From: Psychrosphaera saromensis | GTDB lineage: Bacteria; Pseudomonadota; Gammaproteobacteria; Enterobacterales; Alteromonadaceae | DNA length: 64,000 nt | Assembly (NCBI RefSeq): GCF_002954545.1 | Contig: NZ_MSCH01000003.1 | Coordinates: 1,452,824-1,516,823 of the forward strand | Direction: 5' to 3' | Shown here: in pieces, positions 53,958 through 63,464 of the stretch | Layout of the letters: every line of letters begins with the position of its first letter | How positions within the stretch are numbered: position 1 is the stretch's first letter | Made by a program: the position numbers and the translations under genes | The notes under the pieces: generated by a model | Told to the model about the DNA's origin: nothing | The model's input: the letters and a program-made list of their open reading frames with translations, nothing else | The model's database searches: none

Positions 53958-55946
53958 CTATTTGTCTTTAGCAGAGAAGCTCTCTCTGAGTGAATTTACC
54001 CAAGCGCCAAACTTATGCATGACTAGATTACCTTTGCCCAATAACTCGTTCATTTCCTCTTGAAAATGCCAATCCTTTTTACTTTCTGGCTCAGGTAGCG
54101 GAGGCAGAATATGGGCAAAGTATGTTTTGTCCAATAAGCGATGTAACAAACGTTCACCAAAGAAAGGCTTGCCACTGTTAAGTGCTCTTGCGCCTTTGAT
54201 CATGTTACGAATATCATACTGAGTTGGGCTAATATCAGGCACTTGCTTAGGAATATTCAATAGCTTATACACGCCAACACGCGCGCTCCTAATGGATGTT
54301 TCCATAGTGAAGATAACGTCGTTGCGCGTTTCCACAAACTGACCAACAAAGCCTAAATTAGTACAACCTTCTGGCACAGGTTTTGGTCTATCGCCTGAAG
54401 CACGAGTCATAAATTGCGCAGTAATGTAAGGCATTAATGCAGTACGAATTTTAGTGTTGGCAATAACGTCATCAAGTTGGTCGACAATATCAAGGTGAAA
54501 ACAAAGCTCCTCAAGGATTTCTCTACCAGTACATTCAGCCATGGTTTTTTCAACTCGATTGCCTTTCTTATCCATAAGCAAACCGTAAACCCATATAACT
54601 AATAAGTCGTCAGGTTGCTCTGGATAATGTGGCTGGCGATTACAAGTCACGCTCAATAACCAGTTTGAATCCGTCACAGTAATAATACCGCCTGTTGCAG
54701 CTCGGCCAGAATAAAGGTCGTTCACCGCTAGAGTTTGTAACTTATCAATCAGTGGTGACGGTTTACATGTTAGCGTAGCTGACTCCCAAATAGACTGTTC
54801 AACATTGCCACAAAACTTATCAGGTTGACCAAATACCGGTGATTTTACTGCTAAGTTTTTCCATAAATCCCAACCGCTATTTTTACCCGGATCATCATTT
54901 TCACAAGTAAGAACTGGAACAGTGTCTATATCACCATAAGCAGTTTGTTCAGTCATGGAGCCATTAAGGGCAAAGACTAAATCTTGTGGTGCAACTGCAA
55001 TCTGTTGCTCTTTATCACCAACAACGGTTTTGATAGCTGTCACTGTCTTTTTATCGCCAGTGAAATTAATATCAAGGTCATGGGCACAAGTATTAAACTG
55101 AAACGTAACGCCTTTATCGCGTAGGTAATTTTGCAGTGGTTTAATGAAAGTGTCGTACTGATTGTATTTAGGGAAAAGCAAAGTAGACATATCGCCAAAA
55201 CCATCAATAGCGTCAAGGAAACGATGTAAATACAGTTTCATTTCTAACAAGCTATGACAGTTTTTAAAGGCAAACATGGTACGGAATAAAAACCAAAAAT
55301 TAGTCTTTAAAAAACCTTCACTAAAATAATCTTCAATACTCAAATCATCTAATGTTTCTTTGCGTTTAAGTATTAGGCGGAGCACTTCCCATTGTTGGGA
55401 TTTACTAAGCCCAAAGTCTTTATCATCTAAAATTTCGCCGCTGGTTTTAATTAACCGCGCTTTAGAGTAATTAGGATCGTTGTCGTTAACTAGGCGATAT
55501 TCGTCAAGTACAGAATAACCGTCAGGTAGTTCAAGTGCCGGTATTTCTTGGAACATATCCCAAAGGGTATCGTAGTTCCACGTCATCTCACGGCCACCAC
55601 GAATTATGTAGCCGTCTTCTGGGTTACCGAACCCGTCCATAGAGCCGCCAGCAACATCCATTTCTTCTAAAATGGTGATGTTTTTACCTGGCATATGACC
55701 GTCACGAATAAGATAAAATGCAGCTGCAAGTCCGCCAATTCCACCACCAATGATCCAGGATTTACGTTTATCTACCCCAGGTGTAGGCAAAGGCTTATGA
55801 TGAGAATAAGGCGAAATATAGTCAGAAGGTGGCAAGGTGTTTAATTTTTTGTGATGCCAAAAATCTTTTGTTGCATCAGGTTCATGTTCAAACCCTTCTG
55901 GTGCAGTTGTTGGAATATCAAATCTGGAATTCATTTTTATAGACAT
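53958..55946 (-). CDS. ohyA: Oleate hydratase (FAD-dependent fatty acid hydratase)
   Basis: 662 residues from the ATG at 55946, with AAGGAAA 7 nt upstream; the frame continues to 55988 without support. Dinucleotide motif IIGGGIGGLAAAF (67-72 for GGGIGG), then EEMDVAGGSMDGFGNPEDGYIIRGGREM, which carries the conserved catalytic Glu and Tyr region of oleate hydratases. It adds water to the cis-9 double bond of unsaturated fatty acids, detoxifying free oleate-type lipids. Single gene with direct repeats and a palindrome in its upstream region. Confidence 0.92.
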   Translation of the reverse strand: MSIKMNSRFDIPTTAPEGFEHEPDATKDFWHHKKLNTLPPSDYISPYSHHKPLPTPGVDKRKSWIIGGGIGGLAAAFYLIRDGHMPGKNITILEEMDVAGGSMDGFGNPEDGYIIRGGREMTWNYDTLWDMFQEIPALELPDGYSVLDEYRLVNDNDPNYSKARLIKTSGEILDDKDFGLSKSQQWEVLRLILKRKETLDDLSIEDYFSEGFLKTNFWFLFRTMFAFKNCHSLLEMKLYLHRFLDAIDGFGDMSTLLFPKYNQYDTFIKPLQNYLRDKGVTFQFNTCAHDLDINFTGDKKTVTAIKTVVGDKEQQIAVAPQDLVFALNGSMTEQTAYGDIDTVPVLTCENDDPGKNSGWDLWKNLAVKSPVFGQPDKFCGNVEQSIWESATLTCKPSPLIDKLQTLAVNDLYSGRAATGGIITVTDSNWLLSVTCNRQPHYPEQPDDLLVIWVYGLLMDKKGNRVEKTMAECTGREILEELCFHLDIVDQLDDVIANTKIRTALMPYITAQFMTRASGDRPKPVPEGCTNLGFVGQFVETRNDVIFTMETSIRSARVGVYKLLNIPKQVPDISPTQYDIRNMIKGARALNSGKPFFGERLLHRLLDKTYFAHILPPLPEPESKKDWHFQEEMNELLGKGNLVMHKFGAWVNSLRESFSAKDK

Positions 55947-55972
55947 AACGCTTTCCTTTATTAACTTTAGTG

Positions 55973-55988
55973 TTGTACAAAAGTACAA
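55973..55988 (-). promoter_or_regulatory. Palindrome in the oleate hydratase leader
   Basis: TTGTAC-AAAA-GTACAA, a perfect 6-bp inverted repeat 27 nt before the start codon read on the reverse strand. Candidate operator for a dimeric repressor, perhaps TetR-type; inference only. Confidence 0.45.
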
Positions 55989-56089
55989 TTTATTGCTTAA
56001 GTTAATGATGCTCCTTACAAGCAGTAACTATATTGAACTAGATCAATGTTTTGCACTGTTGTTCATACAGAGTGTTATTAATTCAGAAA

Positions 56090-56139
56090 GTCATTAATGC
56101 CGAAGATACGGAATGTCATTTATACCGAAGATACGAAAG
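56090..56139. repeat. Two tandem 25-bp repeats upstream of oleate hydratase
   Basis: Units at 56090-56114 and 56115-56139 agree at 21 of 25 positions, with core CCGAAGATACG. They lie in the 335-nt gap (55947-56281) between oleate hydratase and cheV, which holds no gene. Could be binding sites for a regulator of the hydratase gene, or a simple duplication. Confidence 0.6.
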
Positions 56140-56281
56140 GGCGAGTTATTAGCCTTTTAGCTAATGTATCGAGTAACAAGAATAGTGATAAACAAGAAAT
56201 GTGCTGGAATGTGAAAAAAAGCTGGTGGCTATAAAAATGAATACTTCAGCCCAGCCCAGGCTAGGGCTGAAGTCGATGTGA

Positions 56282-57172
56282 TTATTGTTTTTGTTTTGCG
56301 CCTTTGAGCATAGCATTAACTAGCTCTTGTGCTTCAAACTTAGTTAACGCTTGATCCGCGCCAACTTCGTTTGCACGGGCAAGGCTCATACTACTAGAAA
56401 GTGAGCTGTGTAAAATAATATAAGTACCGGCAAGTTTTGCTAGATCTCGTACTTCAAAGGCAAGTTCATAGCCATCTAATCCCGGCATTTCAATATCACT
56501 GACTAATATATCAATAGGGTTACCTTTTTCTGCACAGTCCTTCATTACCGCTAACGCATCATTACCATTTTTACAGACCTTAAATGGCACATCTATATTA
56601 GTTAATGCAGTTTCTAACTGTTTACGAGCAACGGCAGAATCATCCACTAATAAGATATGAGCGTTTTGTAATAAGCCTTTTTGTACACCTGTAATTTCAA
56701 CGGCATGATCACTGTTATCTGGAAAGATTTGAGCAAGCAACAATTCAATGTCTAATAATTGAATAAGCGTATCGTCAAAACGGGTAATACCGGTAATGTA
56801 AGTTTTAGTACCTAAGTCATTTGGTGGCGGGGTGATGTCTTTCCAATTACATTCAATAATGCGTTCAATTTTTCTAACCAAAAATCCCACAGTCATACGA
56901 CTACAGTCAGTAATAAGAATTACAGCGTCTTTTCTTTCTTCTTCACTTATTGCTTTATATCCAACTGCAGCAGCCATATCAATAACGGCAATTGTTCTAC
57001 CACGAAAATTAGCGGCCCCAAGGACGTTGTGATCAGATTTAGGTATTTGAGTCAGAGGCTGGTAAGGAACAATCTCTTCTATCTTTAATGTGCCTAATGC
57101 AAAACTTTGAAGTTGGGTTAACTTAAAAAGTAATAAACCTTGCGATTGACTAGATGTCGACTGAGTATTCAA
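56282..57172 (-). CDS. cheV: Chemotaxis coupling protein CheV
   Basis: 296 residues: a CheW domain (about 10-155) and a response-regulator receiver (about 170-295) with acidic pair Asp177-Asp178, phosphorylation site Asp226 (LVSDIEMPGLDG) and Lys278. It links chemoreceptors to CheA and adapts signalling through phosphorylation. Single gene with no other chemotaxis gene in the window, as is common for cheV paralogues. Confidence 0.93.
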   Translation of the reverse strand: MNTQSTSSQSQGLLLFKLTQLQSFALGTLKIEEIVPYQPLTQIPKSDHNVLGAANFRGRTIAVIDMAAAVGYKAISEEERKDAVILITDCSRMTVGFLVRKIERIIECNWKDITPPPNDLGTKTYITGITRFDDTLIQLLDIELLLAQIFPDNSDHAVEITGVQKGLLQNAHILLVDDSAVARKQLETALTNIDVPFKVCKNGNDALAVMKDCAEKGNPIDILVSDIEMPGLDGYELAFEVRDLAKLAGTYIILHSSLSSSMSLARANEVGADQALTKFEAQELVNAMLKGAKQKQ

Positions 57173-57663
57173 ACCTTACCTACTTATCTATTATGGAAAA
57201 CGGTGGAAACAATATATGGCTTACAGTTTTTTACAATGAAAATAAAAAACATAATAAAAACAAATGCTACTGGTCTTTAACTGCCGATTTTTCATTTTCT
57301 GTAATAATAATTGCTCGTTGAGACATGAATAATACCTTAATCAGCCCATACACAGTAACAAGTATTACAAATTAGTCGCTAATTGTAGGGTAATCCCTAA
57401 GATTATGTTTACTAACTTTTATGCGTCAATGTTAAATTTAAAGCTCAGGTTTTACCTGAGCTAGGGCAGTCATATTTTTATTTGTCAAAAGGTGAGGCTT
57501 AGCTTTTTCTTTACCACGTTCTTTATTCCCAAAGTGACAATTTCGAAACCAAAAAAAGCTGAAATTAGGGTGAAGTTAAATAGTAGAATTAGATTGAATG
57601 TCATATACATATAAACTAGCATTAACGTTCTTTTAATCAATGGTTTAAAGTGAGATTGCTGTT
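57173..57663. other. 491-nt intergenic region with a palindrome
   Basis: No gene seen. The only clear structure is an inverted repeat at 57442-57462 (AGCTCAGGT / ACCTGAGCT, 3-nt loop) without a T run on the plus strand. The rest is AT-rich and should contain the promoters of cheV and the gene at 57664. Confidence 0.5.
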
Positions 57664-58335
57664 ATGTTTGCTAAAGCTGTGAAAATGTTTTTTTATGTAT
57701 TACTTTATTTTGCCATTATCAGCTTAATAGGCGTGGTTTTAGTTAATAATCAAGCACCTAGCTCAATAATGCTTACCTTTATTATCAGCGTGATCGTTTT
57801 ATTTGTCCCTATATTTATTGTTATTAGCAATAAGGTTTTTAGATGGAAAGCCGAGACTAACACTCCAGTCAGCGTAGAAGAAATAGAAAAAAGACTAAGT
57901 AAATTTACCGTTAATGATTTAACCTTTACTTATGACGTGAACAAAGGTGTTTATTTACTTAGCCCTTTTGAATACACCTTAACTACGAGAAACGAAGGCA
58001 GAGTCGAAAATAAAACCGTTAAGTTTTATATAAAGCTTTGGCTAGATGAAGCAAATAAAAAAGCGACTTTTTGCGATTATTTAATTGAAACAAAAAAACA
58101 AAGGAGTTCAATCTTTTCTGTTTTTGGATCGGGGGAAACTGAACCTCAAGGAACGAACTCAATTTCCTCTTATTTTAGTATGGGAAAAATACGTCAAAAA
58201 GGAATGATCACCTTAAGCACTAGTGCCACATCATCAGATGGCGAATCTTTTAAATTCTCAACAAGTGCCATACATGAAGAGTTAATTAATCTTTTCACTA
58301 AAAATGGTTGGAGTGTTCAAGGGAAAGTGTTTTAA
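57664..58335 (+). CDS. Membrane protein of unknown function
   Basis: 223 residues. Two N-terminal membrane helices (about 9-28 and 34-56) are followed by a cytoplasmic domain (VEEIEKRLSKFTVNDLTFTYDVNKGVYLLSP, SSYFSMGKIRQKGMITLSTSATSSDGE) of unknown fold. The start ATG has GAG upstream. The 3' end lies about 60 nt before the esterase start, so the two may be co-transcribed. Not recognised. Confidence 0.6.
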   Translation: MFAKAVKMFFYVLLYFAIISLIGVVLVNNQAPSSIMLTFIISVIVLFVPIFIVISNKVFRWKAETNTPVSVEEIEKRLSKFTVNDLTFTYDVNKGVYLLSPFEYTLTTRNEGRVENKTVKFYIKLWLDEANKKATFCDYLIETKKQRSSIFSVFGSGETEPQGTNSISSYFSMGKIRQKGMITLSTSATSSDGESFKFSTSAIHEELINLFTKNGWSVQGKVF

Positions 58336-58394
58336 CCTTACCTTTTTATTCCAACTACGCACTTAATTTCAAACCGACAAACTCTGAGATTAAA

Positions 58395-59315
58395 ATGAAA
58401 TTAACTTGTAACCTGTTATTTCTGCAGTGCAGTATTTTTTTTATGTTTTCAAATGTTGTGCAAGCACAAGGCCTCGAACAAAATGCAGTTGAGCAAAATA
58501 AAGTCGAAATCGCAAATAGTCATATTGTAACCATTGATTCTAAGATTTTAGGTAGAAAGTACGACTTGTTTATAAAAGTCCCTCGCGGCTATCACTCAAA
58601 AGACAATCATTCAAAAGACAATCACTCAAACAACAATAAATCCAAACACTACCCAGTGCTGTATTTAAATGACGGCCCTTACACCTTTAAAGTTGCAACA
58701 GGCGTTACTCACATGCAACCAATGGATAAAGCTATTGTGGTAGGTATATCCTTTGCTCATGGCGAGAACGGGCAATCTAGCCGGGTTAGAGATTTAACGC
58801 CAGAGGTGGATAAAAGCTGGGTGAAATATCAAACCGGTGGCGCGCCAGAGTACCTGGACTTTATTGAAAAAGAAGTCTTTGTATTTGTAGAAAAAAACTA
58901 TCGAACAAACACCAAACAGAGAATTCTTGCAGGCCAGTCATTGGGCGGATCATTTGGTGCGTGGGTGTTGTTAACCAAACCAGAGTTGTTCTCTAGCTAC
59001 CTATTAACCAGCCCGTCTCTTTGGTATAAAGACGAATTGATTTTTGATGTAGAACAAAAATATTATCAAAACAACAAACAGTTAAAAGCCAACATATACA
59101 TAGCCACAGGCGCTTTAGAAACCCCAGAAAACGGCATGCAACAAGATATGGTCGCAGGGCACAGCAAGTTTGTTAAAAGACTACGTTCACGTGACTACCA
59201 AGGCATAAAACTAATAGATGAAGTGGTAACAGGCACAAATCATTACTCAACATTCCCCGTTGGTTTATCAAAAGGCTTAGTGTTTATTTATAAACAATTT
59301 GGTCTTATTGAGTGA
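58395..59315 (+). CDS. Secreted esterase, Fes/IroE-like alpha/beta hydrolase
   Basis: 306 residues from the ATG at 58395, which gives a signal peptide (MKLTCNLLFLQCSIFFMFSNVVQA) and has GAG 7 nt upstream; the longer frame to 58308 overlaps the previous gene. Esterase_D/Fes-type hydrolase: VLYLNDGPYTF, nucleophile elbow GQSLGGSFG, SPSLWYKDEL, terminal His in GTNHYSTFP. Related proteins hydrolyse siderophore esters or acyl esters in the periplasm. Near residue 70 there is a small in-frame repeat SKDNHSKDNHSNNNKSKH from a 15-bp tandem. Confidence 0.78.
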   Translation: MKLTCNLLFLQCSIFFMFSNVVQAQGLEQNAVEQNKVEIANSHIVTIDSKILGRKYDLFIKVPRGYHSKDNHSKDNHSNNNKSKHYPVLYLNDGPYTFKVATGVTHMQPMDKAIVVGISFAHGENGQSSRVRDLTPEVDKSWVKYQTGGAPEYLDFIEKEVFVFVEKNYRTNTKQRILAGQSLGGSFGAWVLLTKPELFSSYLLTSPSLWYKDELIFDVEQKYYQNNKQLKANIYIATGALETPENGMQQDMVAGHSKFVKRLRSRDYQGIKLIDEVVTGTNHYSTFPVGLSKGLVFIYKQFGLIE

Positions 59316-59363
59316 GATGCTCTAGTGGGGAAAGTTAGTTTCATATTTTAAAAGATAAAAGAC

Positions 59364-59412
59364 TGTTTCACCTGCGGCGACCATACCTTTTTCAACAGCC
59401 AAAAAGGTAGGC
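59364..59412 (+). repeat. Interspersed repeat, copy B
   Basis: TGTTTCACCTGCGGCGACCATACCTTTTTCAACAG type element, 49 nt, one A and one T shorter in its poly-runs than copies A and C. Same orientation as copy A. Confidence 0.85.
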
Positions 59413-59507
59413 CAAAAAGCCGCTCCTAATCAATATTCTTATCCTCAATAAAACTAAGTTTCATCCTCAAAAACGGGATGTACATTCGTCCTTTGGTCAT
59501 CTAATAA

Positions 59508-59595
59508 AACATCCATGTTTTGATGACATCCCATCATCCGTGATGTGAAAAACCATCCCTTATTCGACGTCCTCGACAACTGCGTCCTGCGTTGT
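59508..59595. repeat. Array of short hairpins with TCC loops
   Basis: AACATCCATGTT (59508-59519), CATCATCCGTGATG (59532-59545), TCGACGTCCTCGA (59564-59576) and ACAAC...GTTGT around TGCGTCCT (59576-59595). Each is a small inverted repeat whose loop contains TCC. Regular design suggests a repeat family, not coding DNA. Confidence 0.55.
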
Positions 59596-59695
59596 TCTAA
59601 TTACATCCATCCATGGATTAATGTCTCATATTTTGGAAAACTTATTTTATTTCGGGAATATTTAGATGGAGAGGAAAAAGCAAGAGCAGAAAAGC

Positions 59696-59721
59696 AAAAC
59701 GAACCTGACGGTTCGTTTTTT
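59696..59721 (+). terminator. Terminator-like hairpin in the repeat region
   Basis: AAAACGAACC, loop TGAC, GGTTCGTTTT and T6. Strong, but no gene upstream on the plus strand nearer than the esterase at 59315. Confidence 0.7.
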
Positions 59722-59995
59722 GAATTCAAAGGTGAGTGTCATTGTTATAAATCTTAATTTAACCCTGACCCGTTTTATTCGAATTTATAGTTGGCTGTCA
59801 CCGTTATTGGAAGTCAACGAGTTCTGTACAAAAATTGACATATCTGTTTGTGCAATTTAGAGTGGATGTTCACGTTATTAAAATCCTCCTAGCCGCGGCT
59901 TTTTAAACAATTTCATATTTTAATTTCTTAATGTTAAATCATTGGGGGAGTAGTAACAGCTTTGAAGTAAAGCGTGTTTCGATAAGGATATATCA

Positions 59996-60772
59996 ATGAT
60001 TCCAGAAGTTAAGCATATATCACCTGAGCTAGAGTTATACGTTTATAATCTTAAGGTTTTATGTGCTGATACAGTTGAACTAATAAACGCAAATCTTGTA
60101 GAAATATGTGAGGGTGATAGTGATACTGTGCTTGATCAAGCAAAGTTAACCTTTTTAGATTTTTTACATAACAAAGATGACACTACAAAAATAGGTGCAA
60201 TTGCTGAATTCTTTATTCATTTGTTTTTAAGAGAATCTGGTTATAAACAAGAATTTTTATTTTATAACCTTGAAGAAAGATCAATCAAAAAAGGCTTTGA
60301 TGGCTACTTTTCCAATGACGGTTTACAGTTCATTGTAGAGAGTAAATCAGGTTTTGAATCGACTAATGGCATTTCTCATAAAGCAAAAATAAGAGAAGCA
60401 TATCGAGATATTTCATCGACAATAAGCGGTAAAAGTAAAAAAAGTGCAACAGGAAAAAATAATCCTTGGCGAAATGCATATAATCACGCTAGTCACGCTG
60501 ATGTAGGTACTACAAAAAGTATTCGCAAAAACTTAAAAAGATTATCTGATTTGTTTGATCAGGGTACTTATCAAGATATAGAGAATTTTAATGTAATTCC
60601 TTGTTCAACTATTTTCCTAGATGATGATTGGTCAGAGCATTTTTCATCTTCAATCCTAGCTGAAAATGATGCTTTTTTTATTAAGTTTAAAGCAAAAACA
60701 GTAAAAGTAATTTGTATTACTAACCACACTATTTCTACTTTTATAAATTACTTGGAGGGAAGTTATGAGTAA
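59996..60772 (+). CDS. HamA/DUF1837-like nuclease, first gene of a Hachiman-type pair
   Basis: 258 residues, start preceded by AAGGAT. Central part KIGAIAEFFIHLFLRE (Glu71), then KKGFDGYFSNDGLQFIVESKSG, giving Asp102, Glu115-x-Lys117: a PD-(D/E)xK nuclease core arranged as in DUF1837/HamA, where KGFDG and xEAK motifs are typical. It overlaps the helicase gene by 8 nt, so the two are translated together. In Hachiman systems HamA degrades DNA when released by HamB. Very AT-rich like its partner. Family call is from motifs, not a search. Confidence 0.65.
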   Translation: MIPEVKHISPELELYVYNLKVLCADTVELINANLVEICEGDSDTVLDQAKLTFLDFLHNKDDTTKIGAIAEFFIHLFLRESGYKQEFLFYNLEERSIKKGFDGYFSNDGLQFIVESKSGFESTNGISHKAKIREAYRDISSTISGKSKKSATGKNNPWRNAYNHASHADVGTTKSIRKNLKRLSDLFDQGTYQDIENFNVIPCSTIFLDDDWSEHFSSSILAENDAFFIKFKAKTVKVICITNHTISTFINYLEGSYE

Positions 60773-63227
60773 CCTCCAAACACTCACTTGGCTTAAAGAT
60801 GACGATAAACTTACTGAAGTGATTAGAAAATTATCATTAGGTATTGAGTTAAATGAAGATGAGGCAGTTTATTGTTTAGCTGTTGCAATATTTTTTATCA
60901 AGACTTATCAGTCTGAAAAGCGAAGAGGATCTTATTTAGAGTTCGGATATTTTCTAGTATTGAGTTATAGCATACTCATGGAAGACTTTGAGCCTTTATA
61001 TGATTTAGCAACTAATCTTGGTTTTTACCCAATAACCAAGAATCTAATTAATCATGAGCTTGTTGATACCTCAACTTTTAATCGTCACTTTATTGGTAAA
61101 AAATTAGAAAATTTTTCACACAATGAAATAACTGAAACTTTGGAGCAACAGGTCAACCGAGCGGATATTTTAGCTACAGATGCTATAGATTGTTGCTATG
61201 TAGCACCAACGTCTTTTGGTAAAAGTTCACTTATGGTTGATTTAATTCAAGAACTGAAACTGCCTAAAATTGCAATAATAGTACCTACTAAGTCACTGTT
61301 AACCCAAACCTATCGGTTAATTAATGAAAGCTTTAAACAGCGTAAAGTGATCTTTCACGATGAAATGTACAATGATGAAAACGATTTTATCGCGGTTTTT
61401 ACTCAAGAAAGAGCATTGAGGTTAATGAAAAGTGAATCAGACTTAGCTTTTGATGCTCTTTTAATCGATGAAGCCCACAACTTATTTGAAAAAGATACTA
61501 GAAGCATACTACTAAGTCGGCTAATTAGAAGAAATAGAAAAAGAGCGCCAAAATCTCGAATATTCTATTTTTCCCCTCTTATTAATGATGTTGATAATTT
61601 AAGGTTTGAAGAGCAGCAATATATAGATGGAAAGAAGATTCACTTCAATATTAAAGAAGCCAAACTATTTGAATATAAATTAAATAATCAAAGCTACATT
61701 TATAACAGGTTTCTTGATAAGCAGTTTGAAATCGGTGAAAACACTGACTTCATGCGGTATATATTTGCCGAAAGTAAACAAAATAACTTCCTTTATTTAA
61801 GGGCACCAAGAAAAGTAGAAAGGTTTGCTAGTCGGTTATCCCAAGGTCTCCCTTATAAAGAAAACGAGATACTAAAAGAGCTTGCTGTAGTTATTGCTCG
61901 AAATGTTCATGAAGACTTTTACTGTGTCGAACTCGTTAAAAAAGGGATTTTATATATTCATGGGAAATTACCTGATTTAATTAAAGAATATTTAGAATAT
62001 AAGTTTCGACAAATACCTGAATTGAAATACTTGGTGGCAAACTCAGTTATTCTTGAAGGTGTTAATCTGCCCATTGATAACTTATATATTTTAAATACTT
62101 ATGGCTTAGATACTAAGAAGCTAATTAATCTTATCGGTCGAGTAAATCGATTGAATGAGATTTTTAGTGGCTCAGTTTCTAACATGAAAAAACTTGAACC
62201 AACAATCCACTTTATTAATTCGGAAGAGTTTAACCGCAAAGACAGCAACATGTTTAATAAGATAAAAATGTTAAAATCTAATGCTTTTAAGGATGCAATT
62301 CGAAACCCTACTTTACTTGAATTTGATATATCTAAATTTGATGAAGATATTGAGCGTTCAAAAGATACAGTAGATAAAATTGAAGCAATAAATAAGAAAA
62401 ATGCTGTTGTTGCAATTCAAGAGCGAGAAAACTTTTTAATTTCAGAACCAGATGATGAGTTTGATAAGCTAAAAGCATCCTTTATTGAAGCTGGCCTTCA
62501 TTTTACATATTACGATGCTGATTCTATATCAGATGAATTATATAACAGAGTCTTGCAATATAAATCTAATATTGAATGGATGCTGTTAGATCCAATAGAG
62601 AAAGTTTATAGCGTATTTATTCAAGGGTTTGAAGAAGAGTTTAGGGACAAAGTTTTAGTCAGGCTACAAAATATAAAGGCTCGTAATTATTATCGTATGT
62701 TTGTTAAAAACATACATGCCTTAACTTTAAAAGAACATATTAATTTAACCGTCAAATATTTTTACAGCAATGCGGAAGAGACTAAGAATAATATATTTTA
62801 CATTGGTGAATCTTATGGAGAATTAGCTAAAGATGGCACGTCATTTGGCGCTACAACTTATATAGATTTAGCTTCTAAATCACATAAGGAGTTAGTCAAC
62901 TTAGCTTTAGTTAAGCTAAAAATGGAAAGTGATTTTGTATCTTATAAGTTGAATGAATTCGTTTCGTTATTAAAAGAGTTTGATGCAATATCTGAAGATG
63001 ATTACAACGTATTCATATATGGAACAGCAAAGAAAAGAAATACTGACTTAACTAAACTTGGATTAAGTGGCGCATTAATTAAAAAATTAGAATCTGACAA
63101 GCAGCTTGATAATATTGAAGTTGATTTATATGGGCACGTTAATGCCAATGATGAATTTAAAGAGTACTTATCTCTCCAAGATGATCTGACTCAGTTTGAA
63201 ATTAATAAATATCTTCCATTAGCTTAG
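60765..63227 (+). CDS. HamB-like DEAH-box superfamily 2 helicase
   Basis: 820 residues. SF2 motifs in order: Walker A APTSFGKSS (147-155), Ia PTKSL (174-178), II DEAH (235-238), III-like YFSPLIND, V VANSVILEGVNLPID (424-438), VI LIGRVNRL (456-463). The N-terminal 130 residues and C-terminal 350 residues are helical and unrecognised. Partner of the nuclease gene with an 8-nt overlap. The arrangement and the flank between repeats and the dcw cluster mark a defence island; AbpAB or another nuclease-helicase system is the main alternative. Confidence 0.75.
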   Translation: MSNLQTLTWLKDDDKLTEVIRKLSLGIELNEDEAVYCLAVAIFFIKTYQSEKRRGSYLEFGYFLVLSYSILMEDFEPLYDLATNLGFYPITKNLINHELVDTSTFNRHFIGKKLENFSHNEITETLEQQVNRADILATDAIDCCYVAPTSFGKSSLMVDLIQELKLPKIAIIVPTKSLLTQTYRLINESFKQRKVIFHDEMYNDENDFIAVFTQERALRLMKSESDLAFDALLIDEAHNLFEKDTRSILLSRLIRRNRKRAPKSRIFYFSPLINDVDNLRFEEQQYIDGKKIHFNIKEAKLFEYKLNNQSYIYNRFLDKQFEIGENTDFMRYIFAESKQNNFLYLRAPRKVERFASRLSQGLPYKENEILKELAVVIARNVHEDFYCVELVKKGILYIHGKLPDLIKEYLEYKFRQIPELKYLVANSVILEGVNLPIDNLYILNTYGLDTKKLINLIGRVNRLNEIFSGSVSNMKKLEPTIHFINSEEFNRKDSNMFNKIKMLKSNAFKDAIRNPTLLEFDISKFDEDIERSKDTVDKIEAINKKNAVVAIQERENFLISEPDDEFDKLKASFIEAGLHFTYYDADSISDELYNRVLQYKSNIEWMLLDPIEKVYSVFIQGFEEEFRDKVLVRLQNIKARNYYRMFVKNIHALTLKEHINLTVKYFYSNAEETKNNIFYIGESYGELAKDGTSFGATTYIDLASKSHKELVNLALVKLKMESDFVSYKLNEFVSLLKEFDAISEDDYNVFIYGTAKKRNTDLTKLGLSGALIKKLESDKQLDNIEVDLYGHVNANDEFKEYLSLQDDLTQFEINKYLPLA

Positions 63228-63253
63228 CTGTGTTTCATATTTTGCTCTCAACT

Positions 63254-63276
63254 CAAAGCCAGCGGAAGCTGGTTTT
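63254..63276 (+). terminator. Terminator after the helicase gene
   Basis: CCAGC-GGAA-GCTGG stem flanked by AAAG and TTTT, 26 nt after the helicase stop. Confidence 0.65.
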
Positions 63277-63365
63277 ATCTTTAGCTCTTGCTCTGCTTTT
63301 ATCCTCCATCACAAAATCACTTCATTAATATTATTTTTTATAAAATTCGAAGCAGGGATGCTGAG

Positions 63366-63408
63366 AAAGGGCTGGTTATCAGGGACGATTTTCAGCCCTT
63401 TTTTTTGT
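63366..63408 (+). terminator. Second terminator-like hairpin
   Basis: AAAGGGCTG pairs with CAGCCCTTT across a 21-nt loop and is followed by T8. Tandem with the terminator at 63254, both in the 705-nt gap before mraZ. Confidence 0.72.
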
Positions 63409-63464
63409 AAACAAAAATAACTATTTAATGAAGTATTAGATTTTGTTTGGAAGCGGGCTTTTTC

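Larger units (their letters stand above)
59316..59995. other. 680-nt gap rich in repeats and small hairpins
   Basis: Contains repeat copy B, a row of micro-hairpins at 59508-59595, a terminator at 59696-59721 and a possible promoter for the nuclease-helicase pair near 59880-59980. Short frames here (for example 59545-59757) lack ribosome-binding sites and look spurious. Confidence 0.55.

Noticed and set aside
59545-59860. Short forward frames between the esterase and the nuclease gene (70 and 64 codons).
   Set aside because: No ribosome-binding sites, they run through the hairpin array and the terminator at 59696, and the two frames overlap each other out of frame.
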